DNA of 54,805 nucleotides from contig NZ_LGDV01000205.1 of the NCBI RefSeq assembly GCF_001280015.1, positions 1-54,805 of the forward strand. Direction: 5' to 3'. The stretch is from Streptomyces sp. MMG1121. GTDB lineage: Bacteria > Actinomycetota > Actinomycetes > Streptomycetales > Streptomycetaceae. Numbering within the stretch: the stretch's first letter is position 1; every line of letters starts with the position of its first letter. A program made the position numbers and the translations under genes. The notes below the pieces were generated by a model. The model was not told the origin of the DNA, made no database searches, and saw nothing but the letters and a program-made list of their open reading frames with translations. Below, one piece after another: positions 1 to 9,809 of the stretch.

Positions 1-527
1 CGGGCCACAAGCGCACCCACCTCGGCGGACAGGGCGGGCTCGAGGCGCTCGTGCACCGACAGGGAGTCGTCACCGAGGGCCCGCGCGGCGGCCAGGACGA
101 GGCCGCGCTCCGGGCCCTTCGGTACACCGGCGGCCGCCCGCTCGTACAGCTCGGCGCCCTCCTCCAGGACCAGTCCGATGTCGATGCCGGCCGGGATCTT
201 GACCGAGGCGGCGTGTCGCCAGGTCGCCAGCGGGTCCGACCAGGCCTCCACACGGAAGGTCCAGCGGCCCGTCGCCTCCGGCGTGATCTCCGCGCCCCAC
301 ACGTCGCTGCCGGGGGACAGCTCACGCATCGGCGTCCACGGGCCTCGGCGGCCCTTCGGATCGCGCAGGACCACATTGGCGCCCACGGCGTCGTGCCCTT
401 CGCGGAACACGGTGGCCGTGACCTGGAAGGTCTCCCCGGCCACCGCCTTCGCCGGGCGCTTGCCGCACTCCACGGCCGGCCGGACGTCACGTACCGGTAC
501 ACGGCCGATGGCCGGGGTCCTGCGCAT
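1..527 (-). CDS. glgE: Alpha-1,4-glucan:maltose-1-phosphate maltosyltransferase, N-terminal part (truncated by window edge)
   Basis: GlgE transfers maltosyl units from maltose-1-phosphate to alpha-1,4-glucan in the cytoplasmic trehalose-to-glucan (TreS-Mak-GlgE-GlgB) pathway. About 175 N-terminal residues are visible. They match the GlgE N-terminal beta-sandwich: GRVPVRDVRP, then FQVTATVFREGHDAVGANVV, RGPWTPMRELSPGSDVWGAE, WRHAASVKIPAGID and LVLEEGAELYERAAAGVP. The GH13 catalytic barrel lies beyond position 1. ATG at 527 is chosen because GGAGGTG lies a few bases upstream on the minus strand. The glycogen gene glgX lies on the other side of a DUF5133 gene, which fits a glucan-metabolism locus. 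Family assignment is firm; the rest of the gene is not visible. Confidence 0.9.
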   Translation of the reverse strand, partial: MRRTPAIGRVPVRDVRPAVECGKRPAKAVAGETFQVTATVFREGHDAVGANVVLRDPKGRRGPWTPMRELSPGSDVWGAEITPEATGRWTFRVEAWSDPLATWRHAASVKIPAGIDIGLVLEEGAELYERAAAGVPKGPERGLVLAAARALGDDSLSVHERLEPALSAEVGALVA

Positions 528-634
528 GTATCTCACCTCCGCCGTGCGCGAAGCCGGGCACCTGGCCCGGCTTCGCGATCCGAGACGGGCCGGCTCGCGC
601 CGGTCCCGTGGGGAACGCCTTGTACGGTGCCAGG

Positions 635-934
635 TCAGGGGCTTGACGCCGTGGAACGCCGCTCCGGTGGCGGCCCTCTTCTCGCCGACCGGCGCCGTTT
701 CGGCCGCCCGTTCTGCTCGCGCAGGTAGGTGACCAGGTTGGTGCGCAGATAGCGTTCGGCCGCGTCCGCCGCTTCGCGGGCGCAGCGCTTGCCCATCAGC
801 ACGCACAGCGTGTAACCCGAGTCCTCGAAGGCCGTGCGGACCGTGCGGTCGTGGGGCGAGGCGAGCATCACTCGTTCCCACGCCCGGTAACGCCGCAACT
901 GCCGGGCCACCTCGGCCTTGGCGGGCAGCAGCAT
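635..934 (-). CDS. DUF5133-family small protein
   Basis: A 99-residue protein of unknown function resembling the Streptomyces DUF5133 family. The diagnostic part is the middle: a helical start (LLPAKAEVARQLRRYRAWER), then SGYTLCVLMGKR and an alanine-rich helix, AADAAERYL. The C-terminus is a basic Arg/Pro/Ser tail and may be disordered. A longer frame from 1009 is open, but ATG 934 is preferred because GGAAGGTGA precedes it at a usable distance and the extra 25 residues look non-conserved. It is transcribed in the same direction as glgE, about 107 bp upstream, and may share its promoter region. No catalytic motif is seen. Confidence 0.65.
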   Translation of the reverse strand: MLLPAKAEVARQLRRYRAWERVMLASPHDRTVRTAFEDSGYTLCVLMGKRCAREAADAAERYLRTNLVTYLREQNGRPKRRRSARRGPPPERRSTASSP

Positions 935-1236
935 CGCCGTCTTCACCTTCCACGCTCTCGACTGGGCGCGTTCCCGACGGTCGGGTGGTGTCCGGGCGCG
1001 GGAGGGCACGGCACCGTTACGGCGATCGAGGCTTTCACTTATGGTGCACGCACGACGACGCAGCGTCTTGTTGGACCTTCAACCATGAGTGGTGTCGGGT
1101 GCTCGTGTTGCACGAATGGCGTAGTGGCCGCATCGTAAAGGTGACTCAGAAGCAATCAGCGCTCACGCTGGGTGTCCGGGGTCCCTCCCGGACAGGCGAG
1201 GGGAGCAAGAGCTTCGCCGGTGAGGAGCAAGCGACG
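935..1236. other. Divergent intergenic region
   Basis: About 300 bp between the leftward DUF5133 gene and the rightward ATP-binding protein gene. It must hold promoters for both directions. I see no clear palindrome, terminator or consensus -35/-10 pair. A TTGCAC hexamer near 1108 is the only weak -35 candidate for the rightward operon. Confidence 0.3.
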
Positions 1237-1745
1237 ATGAAGACCGCAGTGCCCTGCTACTACCGCATCGACGTGGAAGTCAGCCCCGAACGGGTGGGAC
1301 AGGTCAGCCGCATCCTGGCCGCCCATCTGCGCTACTGGGACCTCGACAACCTCGCGGACCCCGTCTGCCGTGGCGCCGAACTGCTGCTGCGGGCGATCCA
1401 CCAGCACGCCTCCGACAAGCGCACGACGATCGAGCTGTGGTGGAACGGACAGCACCTCATCACGGCCTTCGGCGACGACGACCCCGAACTGCGCCCCGAC
1501 CAGGACCTGCGGTCCTGTCTGGCGGACATCGCCGCCATGAGCGACGGCTGGGGCTGCTGCGCCTCGGACAGCGGGACCAAGATCATCTGGTTCTCGCAGC
1601 GCGCCCGCGCGGGCCAGCGGGTCCCGCTGGTGCCCACTCCGCCCGTGCCCACCCTGATGGAGGACCTCCAGGTGCCGCGCGAGCTTCCGGTCGCGATGCT
1701 GGCCGCCCAGGCGGGTGCCCCGGACGACACCCTGGAGGACAGCCG

Positions 1746-1749
<4 letters not shown>
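1237..1749 (+). CDS. GHKL/HATPase-like regulatory ATP-binding protein
   Basis: A 170-residue protein resembling the many Streptomyces RsbW/SpoIIAB-like proteins that have a histidine-kinase-type ATPase fold. Visible parts are an N-terminal strand/helix (YYRIDVEVSPERVGQVSRIL), a helix where the N-box should be (CRGAELLLRAIHQHASDK), WWNGQHLITAFGDDDPELRP (a D-rich turn similar to the G1 region) and DGWGCCASDSGTKIIWF near the end. The N-box Asn is not obvious, so ATP binding is uncertain. ATG 1237 has a GAGGAG site upstream; the longer frame from 985 lacks conserved sequence. The stop overlaps the GTG of glgX (GTGA), which implies translational coupling and possibly a role in controlling glycogen debranching. 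Confidence 0.6.
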
Positions 1750-3886
<2,137 letters not shown>

Positions 3887-3890
<4 letters not shown>

Positions 3891-4696
3891 CGCTCCCGGC
3901 GGGACGTCACGGTGAACTGCGCCCCGTCCGGATCCCGCAGAATCGCCTCGTCCTCCGCCTCGCTCAGCACACTGCCGCCGTGCTTCTCGGCCGTTCGCGC
4001 GCAGCCGGTGACGTCCGCGACGAAGAAGTGGATCTGCCAGTGCGGCCGTACGGACGGATCCGGAGCCGCCTCCGCCGCGCCGGAGTCGATCCGGGCCACG
4101 ATGTCGCCCTGACTGCGCAGCACCACCTCGCCGCCCTCGTACTCCACCTCGCAGCAGCCCGGCAGCCCGGACGCCCAGTCGAGGACCTCGCCGTAGAACA
4201 TCGCGGCATCGAAGGCGTTGCGGGTGTGCAGCCGGATGAAGGTGGGGGCCGCCCGCCGCCACGCCTCCCAGTTGCCCACCAGTTCGCCCTGCCAGATCCC
4301 GAACGTGGCCCCGTCCCGGTCGGCGAGCAGCGCGGCCCGGCCCGGGGCGAAGGACAGCGGTCCGACGGCCGCCGTGCCGCCGCGCTCGCGGACCCGGGAC
4401 ACGGCCACGTCGGCGTCCGGCACGGCGAAGTACGGCGTCCAGGCCACCGCCATCTGCCACATCGCGGCGACGGCGGCGATACCCGCCACCGGCACCCCGT
4501 CCGCCAGCGCGATACGGAAGTGCTCGCCGAGTTTGGCGCCGCGCCAGCGCCAGCCCAGGACCGCCGTGTAGAAGTCCTGGGTGGTCTCGAGGTCGCGGCT
4601 GGTCAGGCTCACCCAGCACGGGGCGCCGAAGACGGAGTGCGTGGACACGACGTCGCGCTTGCGCGGTCCACCGTCGACGGGGGTCTTGTGGTTCAT
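3887..4696 (-). CDS. VOC (glyoxalase/bleomycin-resistance fold) protein, two domains
   Basis: A 269-residue protein with two tandem VOC modules. The first starts at FGAPCWVSLTSRDLETTQDFYTAVLGW and ends near FGIWQGELVGNWE. The second runs from PTFIRLHTRNAFDAAMFYGEVLDW to EAILRDPDGAQFTV. Similar proteins are annotated as glyoxalase/bleomycin-resistance or hydroxylase-like; the substrate cannot be read from the sequence. ATG 4696 is chosen because the VOC fold begins shortly after it and the region further upstream is the MarR promoter. The gene is divergent from a MarR-ABC exporter operon, so the regulator may control it too (inference). Confidence 0.75.
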
Positions 4697-4788
4697 GGCA
4701 GTCGCGTCCTGCTCTCGGGGCCGGTCGGCCGCCGGTCTGGCACCAGTGTCCACTGCGCGGGCCGGTTTCCGCTCCTCGGCCTTGCTTC

Positions 4789-4825
4789 GACTCCCCCTTT
4801 GGCTCCTGCCTTGACTCCCCCTTTG
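4789..4825 (+). repeat. Two direct copies of a 13-bp sequence in the VOC/MarR intergenic region
   Basis: GACTCCCCCTTTG occurs at 4789-4801 and again at 4813-4825, start-to-start 24 bp. Both copies lie just upstream of the MarR palindrome. They could be an activator site or chance; I see no other copy in the window. Confidence 0.5.
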
Positions 4826-4831
4826 CGGCAA

Positions 4832-4850
4832 TACCTCTGTAACAGAGGTA
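4832..4850. promoter_or_regulatory. Perfect 19-bp palindrome, probable MarR operator
   Basis: TACCTCTGTAACAGAGGTA is a perfect inverted repeat: 9-bp arms around a central A. It ends 10 bp before the GTG of the MarR gene. Length and symmetry are typical of MarR-family sites. It overlaps the probable -10 element (TAATCT, 4849-4854), so bound repressor would block RNA polymerase. Autoregulation of the MarR-ABC operon is inferred. Confidence 0.75.
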
Positions 4851-4854
4851 ATCT
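4849..4854 (+). promoter_or_regulatory. Probable -10 box of a leaderless transcript
   Basis: TAATCT lies so that its last base is 7 bases upstream of the G of GTG 4861, the spacing at which transcription would begin on the start codon itself. No Shine-Dalgarno sequence precedes the gene. A leaderless mRNA is therefore likely; no convincing -35 was found. Confidence 0.5.
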
Positions 4855-4860
4855 TCGAAT

Positions 4861-5316
4861 GTGGAGCACGAGACCTTCCCGGAGGACCTGGCCGACACGC
4901 TGGTACGGATCCAGCGGCTGATCCGGCGCCGCTTGCGCGGCGAGCTCGTCATGCCCCGGCTGCGCGGTGCCGAGGTGGAGCTGCTGCGGCTGGTCGAGTC
5001 CCGGCCCGGCATCCGCATCTCGGACGCGGCCAAGGCGCTGCACCTGGCGGGCAACTCCGTGTCGACCCTGGTCAACCAGCTGGTCGGGGGCGGATATCTG
5101 CTCCGCGAGACCGATCCGGCCGACCGGCGGGCCGCGCGTCTGCTGCTGACCGGAGCCGCCGAGAAAAGGCTCGCCGACTGGCAGCGCCGCCGGGCCGAGC
5201 TGGTGTCCCGGCAGGTCTCCCGGCTCGACGAGACCGACCGGGAGGCCCTCCGCGCGGCCCTTCCGGCGCTGCGCAAGCTGGCCGTCACCCTGCACGAGGA
5301 GGCCGAGGAATCATGA
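4861..5316 (+). CDS. MarR-family transcriptional regulator
   Basis: A 151-residue winged-helix repressor. The core is visible: VELLRLVESRPGIRISDAAKALHL, then the recognition helix AGNSVSTLVNQLVGGGYLLRE, and the wing motif DPADRRAARLLLT. GTG 4861 is the only workable start; it lacks a ribosome site and sits right behind a -10 box and a perfect palindrome, which suggests a leaderless autoregulated gene. The stop overlaps the ATG of the ABC ATPase by ATGA, so regulator and exporter are one operon. It probably senses a toxic small molecule and derepresses the exporter (inference). Confidence 0.88.
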   Translation: MEHETFPEDLADTLVRIQRLIRRRLRGELVMPRLRGAEVELLRLVESRPGIRISDAAKALHLAGNSVSTLVNQLVGGGYLLRETDPADRRAARLLLTGAAEKRLADWQRRRAELVSRQVSRLDETDREALRAALPALRKLAVTLHEEAEES

Positions 5317-6224
5317 CGCAGGCCGAGGATCACGACGGAGGTCCGGGCACCATGACGAGCGAGAGCGGCACCGCAGACCTGTCCGGTACGACCGCCGAAG
5401 GGGTGACCGAGGCCGTCACCTGCACCGGTCTCTCCTACGCGTTCGGCGACACCAAGGCCGTCGACGCGCTCGACCTGGCCGTCCACGAGGGCGAGGTGTT
5501 CGGACTGCTCGGCCCCAACGGCGCGGGCAAGACCACCGCCATCCGCTGCGTCACCACCCTGCTGCCCGTCCCCGCCGGCCTGGTCCGGGTCTTCGGCCAC
5601 GACTCCGCGAAGGAACGCATGGCGGTCCGCCGGCTCCTCGGCTACGTCCCGCAGCAGCTGTCCGCCGACAGCGGGCTCACCGGGCGGGAGAACGTCGCCC
5701 TGTTCGCCCGTGTCTTCGACGTGCCCCGCCGCGAGCGGGCCGCCCGCGTCGCCCAGGCCCTCACCGCCGTCGGCCTCGCCGACGCCGCCGACCGGCTCGC
5801 CGGCACCTACTCCGGCGGTATGGTCCGCCGGCTCGAACTCGCGCAGGCCCTCGTCAGCGCCCCCCGGCTGCTGATCCTCGACGAGCCGACCATCGGCCTG
5901 GACCCGATCGCCCGCACCGGCGTGTGGGAGCACATCAACGCCGTCCGCGCCGCCACCGGCATGACCGTCCTGGTCACCACCCACTACATGGACGAGGCCG
6001 ATCAGTACTGCGACCGGGTCGGCCTGATGCACCGCGGCCGTATCCGCGCCCTCGGCACCCCGGCCGAGCTGCGCCGGGGCCTCGCCGAACGCCGGGGCAC
6101 CGACACCCTGCCCACGCTGGAGGACGTCTTCCGCGACGTCGCCGGCAGTGGCCTCGACGACACGTCCGGAGGAGGTTTCCGCGATGTCCGCAGCACCCGC
6201 CGAACCGCGCACCGAGTCGGCTGA
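5313..6224 (+). CDS. ABC transporter ATP-binding protein, DrrA type
   Basis: A 303-residue nucleotide-binding subunit of an ABC-2-type drug exporter. Walker A is GLLGPNGAGKTT near residues 65-75. The Q-loop region is LGYVPQQLS, the signature motif is TYSGGM, Walker B is RLLILDEPTIGLDP and the H-loop is VTTHYMDEAD. The tail with TPAELRR and TLPTLEDVFRDVAG is typical of DrrA/CcmA-like subunits. About 35 N-terminal residues before the ATPase core are Gly/Thr-rich and may be disordered. The start overlaps the marR stop; the 3' end overlaps the permease gene by 41 bp. With the permease it would export a hydrophobic drug or antibiotic. Confidence 0.9.
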   Translation: MTQAEDHDGGPGTMTSESGTADLSGTTAEGVTEAVTCTGLSYAFGDTKAVDALDLAVHEGEVFGLLGPNGAGKTTAIRCVTTLLPVPAGLVRVFGHDSAKERMAVRRLLGYVPQQLSADSGLTGRENVALFARVFDVPRRERAARVAQALTAVGLADAADRLAGTYSGGMVRRLELAQALVSAPRLLILDEPTIGLDPIARTGVWEHINAVRAATGMTVLVTTHYMDEADQYCDRVGLMHRGRIRALGTPAELRRGLAERRGTDTLPTLEDVFRDVAGSGLDDTSGGGFRDVRSTRRTAHRVG

Positions 6225-7029
6225 CCGCACGGATCTTCTGCTGACCCCGCCCGTGCCCCGCGCGGGCTGGCGGCTGCTGCCCGCCCGGGTCGTCGCCATG
6301 TGCGCGGTCGAACTGCAGAAACTGCGCCACGACCGCACCGAGCTGTACACACGCGCCGTCCAGCCCGCCCTGTGGCTGCTGATCTTCGGCCAGACCTTCA
6401 CCCGGATCCGGGCGATACCCACCGGCGGCATCCCGTACATCGACTTCATGGCGCCCGGCATCATCGCCCAGTCGGCGATGTTCATCGCGATCTTCTACGG
6501 CATCCAGATCATCTGGGAGCGGGACGCGGGCATCCTGAACAAGCTCCTCGTCACCCCGACCCCGCGCTCGGCGCTGATCACCGGCAAGGCGTTCGCCGCC
6601 GGAGTGAAGTCGCTGGTGCAGGCCGTCGTCGTCATCGTCATCGCCGCCCTGCTCGGCGTCGCCCTGACCTGGAACCCGCTGAAACTGCTCGGCGTCGCCG
6701 TCGCCGTGGTCCTCGCCTCCGTGTTCTTCTCCTGCCTGTCGATGACCATCGCCGGCATCGTCCTCAGCCGCGACCGGCTGATGGGCTTCGGGCAGGCGAT
6801 CACCATGCCGCTGTTCTTCGCCTCCAACGCCCTCTACCCCGTCAAGGTGATGCCGGGCTGGCTCCAGGCCGTCAGCAAGGCCAACCCGCTGAGCTATCAA
6901 GTCGACGCGCTGCGCGGCCTGCTGCTCGGCACGCCGTCGCATCTCGGCGCCGACTTCGCGGTGCTGGCGGTGGCCGCCGCGCTCGGGATCGCCGCCGCCT
7001 CCTCGTTGCTCGGCCGGCTGGCCCGCTGA
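6184..7029 (+). CDS. ABC-2 type transporter permease, DrrB type
   Basis: A 281-residue integral membrane protein, partner of the upstream ATPase. After a cytoplasmic N-terminus come about six hydrophobic segments, among them ALWLLIFGQTF, FMAPGIIAQSAMFIAIFYGI, SLVQAVVVIVIAALLGVAL, LLGVAVAVVLASVFFSCLS and FAVLAVAAALGIAAASSLL. The RDAGILNKLLVTPTPRSAL and ANPLSYQVDALRGLL motifs are typical of ABC-2 membrane subunits. ATG 6184 is preferred over the upstream in-frame start because GGAGGAGG precedes it. It lies inside the end of the ATPase gene, so the two are coupled. Confidence 0.9.
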   Translation: MSAAPAEPRTESADRTDLLLTPPVPRAGWRLLPARVVAMCAVELQKLRHDRTELYTRAVQPALWLLIFGQTFTRIRAIPTGGIPYIDFMAPGIIAQSAMFIAIFYGIQIIWERDAGILNKLLVTPTPRSALITGKAFAAGVKSLVQAVVVIVIAALLGVALTWNPLKLLGVAVAVVLASVFFSCLSMTIAGIVLSRDRLMGFGQAITMPLFFASNALYPVKVMPGWLQAVSKANPLSYQVDALRGLLLGTPSHLGADFAVLAVAAALGIAAASSLLGRLAR

Positions 7030-7162
7030 TCTTGGCCGCGGACGTGATGTGCGGCACGCGCGCGTACCCCGCCGAAAGGGGTGCCGAACGGATTCTTCCT
7101 GGGCAGCGCTTGATCACCGATCAAAGCGGGCGAACCCGCTGGCCACAGCGCATTCTGCTCAT

Positions 7163-7192
7163 TTGACAGTGTGCTCAGCACACAGATAGACA
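7163..7192 (+). promoter_or_regulatory. Promoter-like element with a perfect 15-bp palindrome in the spacer
   Basis: TTGACA at 7163-7168 is a consensus -35. A TAGACA hexamer at 7187-7192 could be the -10. Between them is GTGTGCTCAGCACAC (7169-7183), a perfect inverted repeat with 7-bp arms. A repressor bound there would sit between the two promoter elements of the gene at 7221. The -10 is weak, so confidence is moderate. Confidence 0.5.
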
Positions 7193-7220
7193 GCAGCTCT
7201 CGAAGGTCGAGAGGGGCACT

Positions 7221-7745
7221 GTGTACGAGCCGAACGTGGTCGGGGACTGGCACGAGTACGACGAGCATGCCGGTCTGCGGGTCCGCGTCCACCGCCTGGA
7301 GGCGTCCGAGCCGCCGCGCGGACGCGACGACGCCGCCGTGGGGCTGACGTACTTCAGTGTCCGGGTGACCGTGGAGAACCGCGGTGCGCGGCACTACGGC
7401 ATCCATCTGGAGGACGGCCAGATCGACGTCCGCGTCGGCCCGGACGGCGAGGCCGCGTTCATGGACTGGCGCAACTCCCAGTTCATCGAGGGCTTCGACG
7501 TCTACCCGCTGCGCCGCGCCACCGCCGTGCTCTACGCCGCCGCACCCGAGGCCGCCCTGACGCACGTGGACGTCCAGGTGCAGCTGCGGGTGGAGGAGGA
7601 GTGGGCCGACCGCCGGCTGTGGACCGGCGGTACCGGCGTCCAGGAGGCGACCGCCGCGGCCGCCCCGGCCGGCACCGCCCCGTGCAGCCTGGCCCACCAG
7701 GTCAGCGCCTTCCTGCGGGACCAGACGGAGCCGGGCGCGGCCTGA
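7221..7745 (+). CDS. Conserved hypothetical protein
   Basis: A 174-residue soluble protein that I cannot assign to a named family. It looks like an all-beta domain: YEPNVVGDWHEYDEHAGLRV, then VGLTYFSVRVTVENRGARHY, IHLEDGQIDVRVGPDGEAAF and ALTHVDVQVQLRVEEEW. The phrasing of VRVTVENRG recalls Ig-like DUF4352-type modules, but no signal peptide or lipobox is present. A low-complexity Ala-rich tail follows. GTG 7221 has a GAGAGGGG ribosome site and sits below a clear promoter-like region, so the gene is monocistronic. The next gene is convergent. Confidence 0.6.
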   Translation: MYEPNVVGDWHEYDEHAGLRVRVHRLEASEPPRGRDDAAVGLTYFSVRVTVENRGARHYGIHLEDGQIDVRVGPDGEAAFMDWRNSQFIEGFDVYPLRRATAVLYAAAPEAALTHVDVQVQLRVEEEWADRRLWTGGTGVQEATAAAAPAGTAPCSLAHQVSAFLRDQTEPGAA

Positions 7746-7785
7746 CGCGGCCCGGTAGAACCCCTCGTGCCCGGGGCGGGGGCGG

Positions 7786-8727
7786 TCAGTGCGGGATTCC
7801 GTCGATGATCTCCCGGGCGCCCTGCCGGAGCAGCGCCACCGCGACCGAGGTGCCGAGGGTCGCCGGATCGAGCCGGCCCGCCCACTCGTGGGCGTTCAGC
7901 CGGGTCTTTCCGTCCGGTGTGAACACACAGGCCCGCAGGGAGAGTTCCCCGCCGCGGTCCACGCGCGCGTAGCCGGCGATCGGGCTGTTGCAGTGGCCCT
8001 GCAGCACGTGCAGGAACATCCGCTCGGCCGTCGCCTCCCGGTGGGTGGCGGCGTCGCCGAGCCCGCTGACCGCGTCGATCAGCTCGGTGTCGTCCTCGCG
8101 GCACTGCAGGGCGAGGATGCCCGCACCGATCGGCGGCATCATCGTCTCCGCCGACAGCACCTCGGTGATCACGTCGGTCCTGCCGATCCGCTCCAGCCCG
8201 GACACCGCCAGCAGCAGCGCGTCCGCCTCCCCGGCGGCGAGCTTCTCCAGCCGGCGGTTGGCGTTGCCACGGAACGGGACGCACTCCAGATGCGGATGCG
8301 TGGCGGCCAGTTGGGCGATCCGGCGCACCGCGGAGGTGCCGATCCGGGTGCCGGCCGGCAGCTCGTCCAGGGTGAGACCACCCGGATGGACCAGCGCGTC
8401 CCGGATGTCGTCCCGCTTCAGGAACGCCGCGAACACCGTGCCGGCGGGCAGCGGCCGGTCGGCGGGCACGTCCTTGACGCAGTGCACCGCGAGATCGGCT
8501 TCCCCGGCCAGCAGCGCCGCGTCGACCTCCTTGGTGAACGCCCCCTTGCCCTCGACCTGGGACAGATCGCCGAGCCACTTGTCACCGGTGGTCTTCACCG
8601 GGACGACCTCGGTGCGCACGCCCGGGTGCAGCACGGCCAGCTCGGCGCGGACCCGCTCGACCTGGGCGAGGGCCATGGGCGAGTCACGGGAGACGATTCG
8701 GATCAGTTCGGGAACCGGCATGGGCAC
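7786..8727 (-). CDS. hemC: Hydroxymethylbilane synthase (porphobilinogen deaminase)
   Basis: HemC polymerises four porphobilinogen units into hydroxymethylbilane in cytoplasmic tetrapyrrole synthesis. The 313-residue product covers the full family: KTTGDKWLG, the catalytic Asp in HCVKDVP (about residue 86), [23 protein letters not shown] and the dipyrromethane-cofactor cysteine in [10 protein letters not shown] (about residue 246). The cofactor loop usually reads GGCQVP, so this copy is divergent there, although the Cys is kept. No other hem genes are near, so this is probably a second copy besides one in a hemACBL cluster (inference). GTG 8727 has GAAGG upstream; an ATG two codons later is also possible. 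Confidence 0.85.
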   Translation of the reverse strand: MPMPVPELIRIVSRDSPMALAQVERVRAELAVLHPGVRTEVVPVKTTGDKWLGDLSQVEGKGAFTKEVDAALLAGEADLAVHCVKDVPADRPLPAGTVFAAFLKRDDIRDALVHPGGLTLDELPAGTRIGTSAVRRIAQLAATHPHLECVPFRGNANRRLEKLAAGEADALLLAVSGLERIGRTDVITEVLSAETMMPPIGAGILALQCREDDTELIDAVSGLGDAATHREATAERMFLHVLQGHCNSPIAGYARVDRGGELSLRACVFTPDGKTRLNAHEWAGRLDPATLGTSVAVALLRQGAREIIDGIPH

Positions 8728-8745
8728 ACGATAGACCTTCGCCGC

Positions 8746-9732
8746 TCATGCCAGGTCTTCGGGCAGGTCCGCCGTGGACTCCTGCGGCGTCAGGTCCGGG
8801 CGCAGCCGCAGCCAGGACGGCTGGCGCAGCAGGCCGTTGCGGGTCCGTGTGCTGTAGCCGACCTCGCCCACGAGCCGGGGCAGCACCCAGTGGGCGCGGG
8901 TGATCCGCGGCACCGGGTCGAAGGGGCACCGGCTGCTTGCGGCGGCCTGGAGCAGCCGGGCCAGCTCGGTCCGCTCCGCCTCGCTCCAGCCGGTACCCAC
9001 CCCGCCGACGTACCGCAGCCGGTCACCCGCGCGTTGGCCGACCAGCAGGGCTCCGGGCAGCCCGGACAGCCGTCCCCTGCCGGGCAGCCAGCCGCCGACG
9101 ATCACGTCCTCGGCCCGCATGTTCCGGATCTTGATCCAGGAGCGGGAGCGCACCCCGGGCTCGTACACCGAGTCCAGCCGCTTGCACACCAGGCCTTCCA
9201 GGCCGTGCTCCCTGGTCGCCGCGAGCGCCTCGGCGCCGTGCCCGGTGACGGCACCCGGCGTCGACCAGTACGGTCCGGCCAGGCCCAGCTCCGCCAGCCG
9301 GGCCCGCCGCTGTGCGTACGGCCGCCGGAGCAGGGATTCCCCCAGGTAGGGCACGTCGAAGAGGACCAGGTGGACCGGCACTTCGGCGGCCCGGCGCGCG
9401 GCCCGCGCGGGGGAGTGGGCGAGTCCCATCCGGCTCTGCAGCAGCTGGAAATCGGCCCGGCCCCGCGCGTCCAGGGCCAGCACCTCGCCGTCCAGCACGG
9501 CGGGCGTGCCGCGCAGGGCGCCGCCGAGCGGCCGGAGTTCGGGATAGGCCGCGGTGATGTCCTCGCCCGAGCGGGCGCGCAGGCGCACGCTGCCGTCGCC
9601 GGGCAGATAGACCATCGCCCGCTGGCCGTCCTGCTTGGTCTCGTACGCCCATCGCGTGTCCTGCGCGGCGGGCGGCAGCCTGCCGGCCGTGGCGAGCATC
9701 GGTGCGATGAGCGGCAGGGGTACGGCGGTCAC
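8746..9732 (-). CDS. ATP-dependent DNA ligase (LigD ligase-domain type)
   Basis: A 328-residue stand-alone ligase joining DNA nicks with ATP. The adenylation motif is ETKQDGQRA with the nucleophile Lys at about residue 33. Further motifs are VLDGEVLAL, LVLFDVPYL, EGLVCKR and SWIKIRNM. The OB-fold part contains DVIVGGWLPGRG, RYVGGVGTGW and VGEVGYSTRTRNGLLRQPSW, all typical of the LigD ligase module. Polymerase and phosphoesterase domains are absent; a separate phosphoesterase gene lies at 28099-28719. A role in end joining or repair is likely. The GTG start has GAGGA upstream. Confidence 0.87.
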   Translation of the reverse strand: MTAVPLPLIAPMLATAGRLPPAAQDTRWAYETKQDGQRAMVYLPGDGSVRLRARSGEDITAAYPELRPLGGALRGTPAVLDGEVLALDARGRADFQLLQSRMGLAHSPARAARRAAEVPVHLVLFDVPYLGESLLRRPYAQRRARLAELGLAGPYWSTPGAVTGHGAEALAATREHGLEGLVCKRLDSVYEPGVRSRSWIKIRNMRAEDVIVGGWLPGRGRLSGLPGALLVGQRAGDRLRYVGGVGTGWSEAERTELARLLQAAASSRCPFDPVPRITRAHWVLPRLVGEVGYSTRTRNGLLRQPSWLRLRPDLTPQESTADLPEDLA

Positions 9733-9809
9733 GGCTGAAGTCCTCGACCGCTTCCGCCGACCGCACGCGCCTTCGCCCGTCGGTTCCCCTGAACGGGTCC
9801 GTACCGGGA

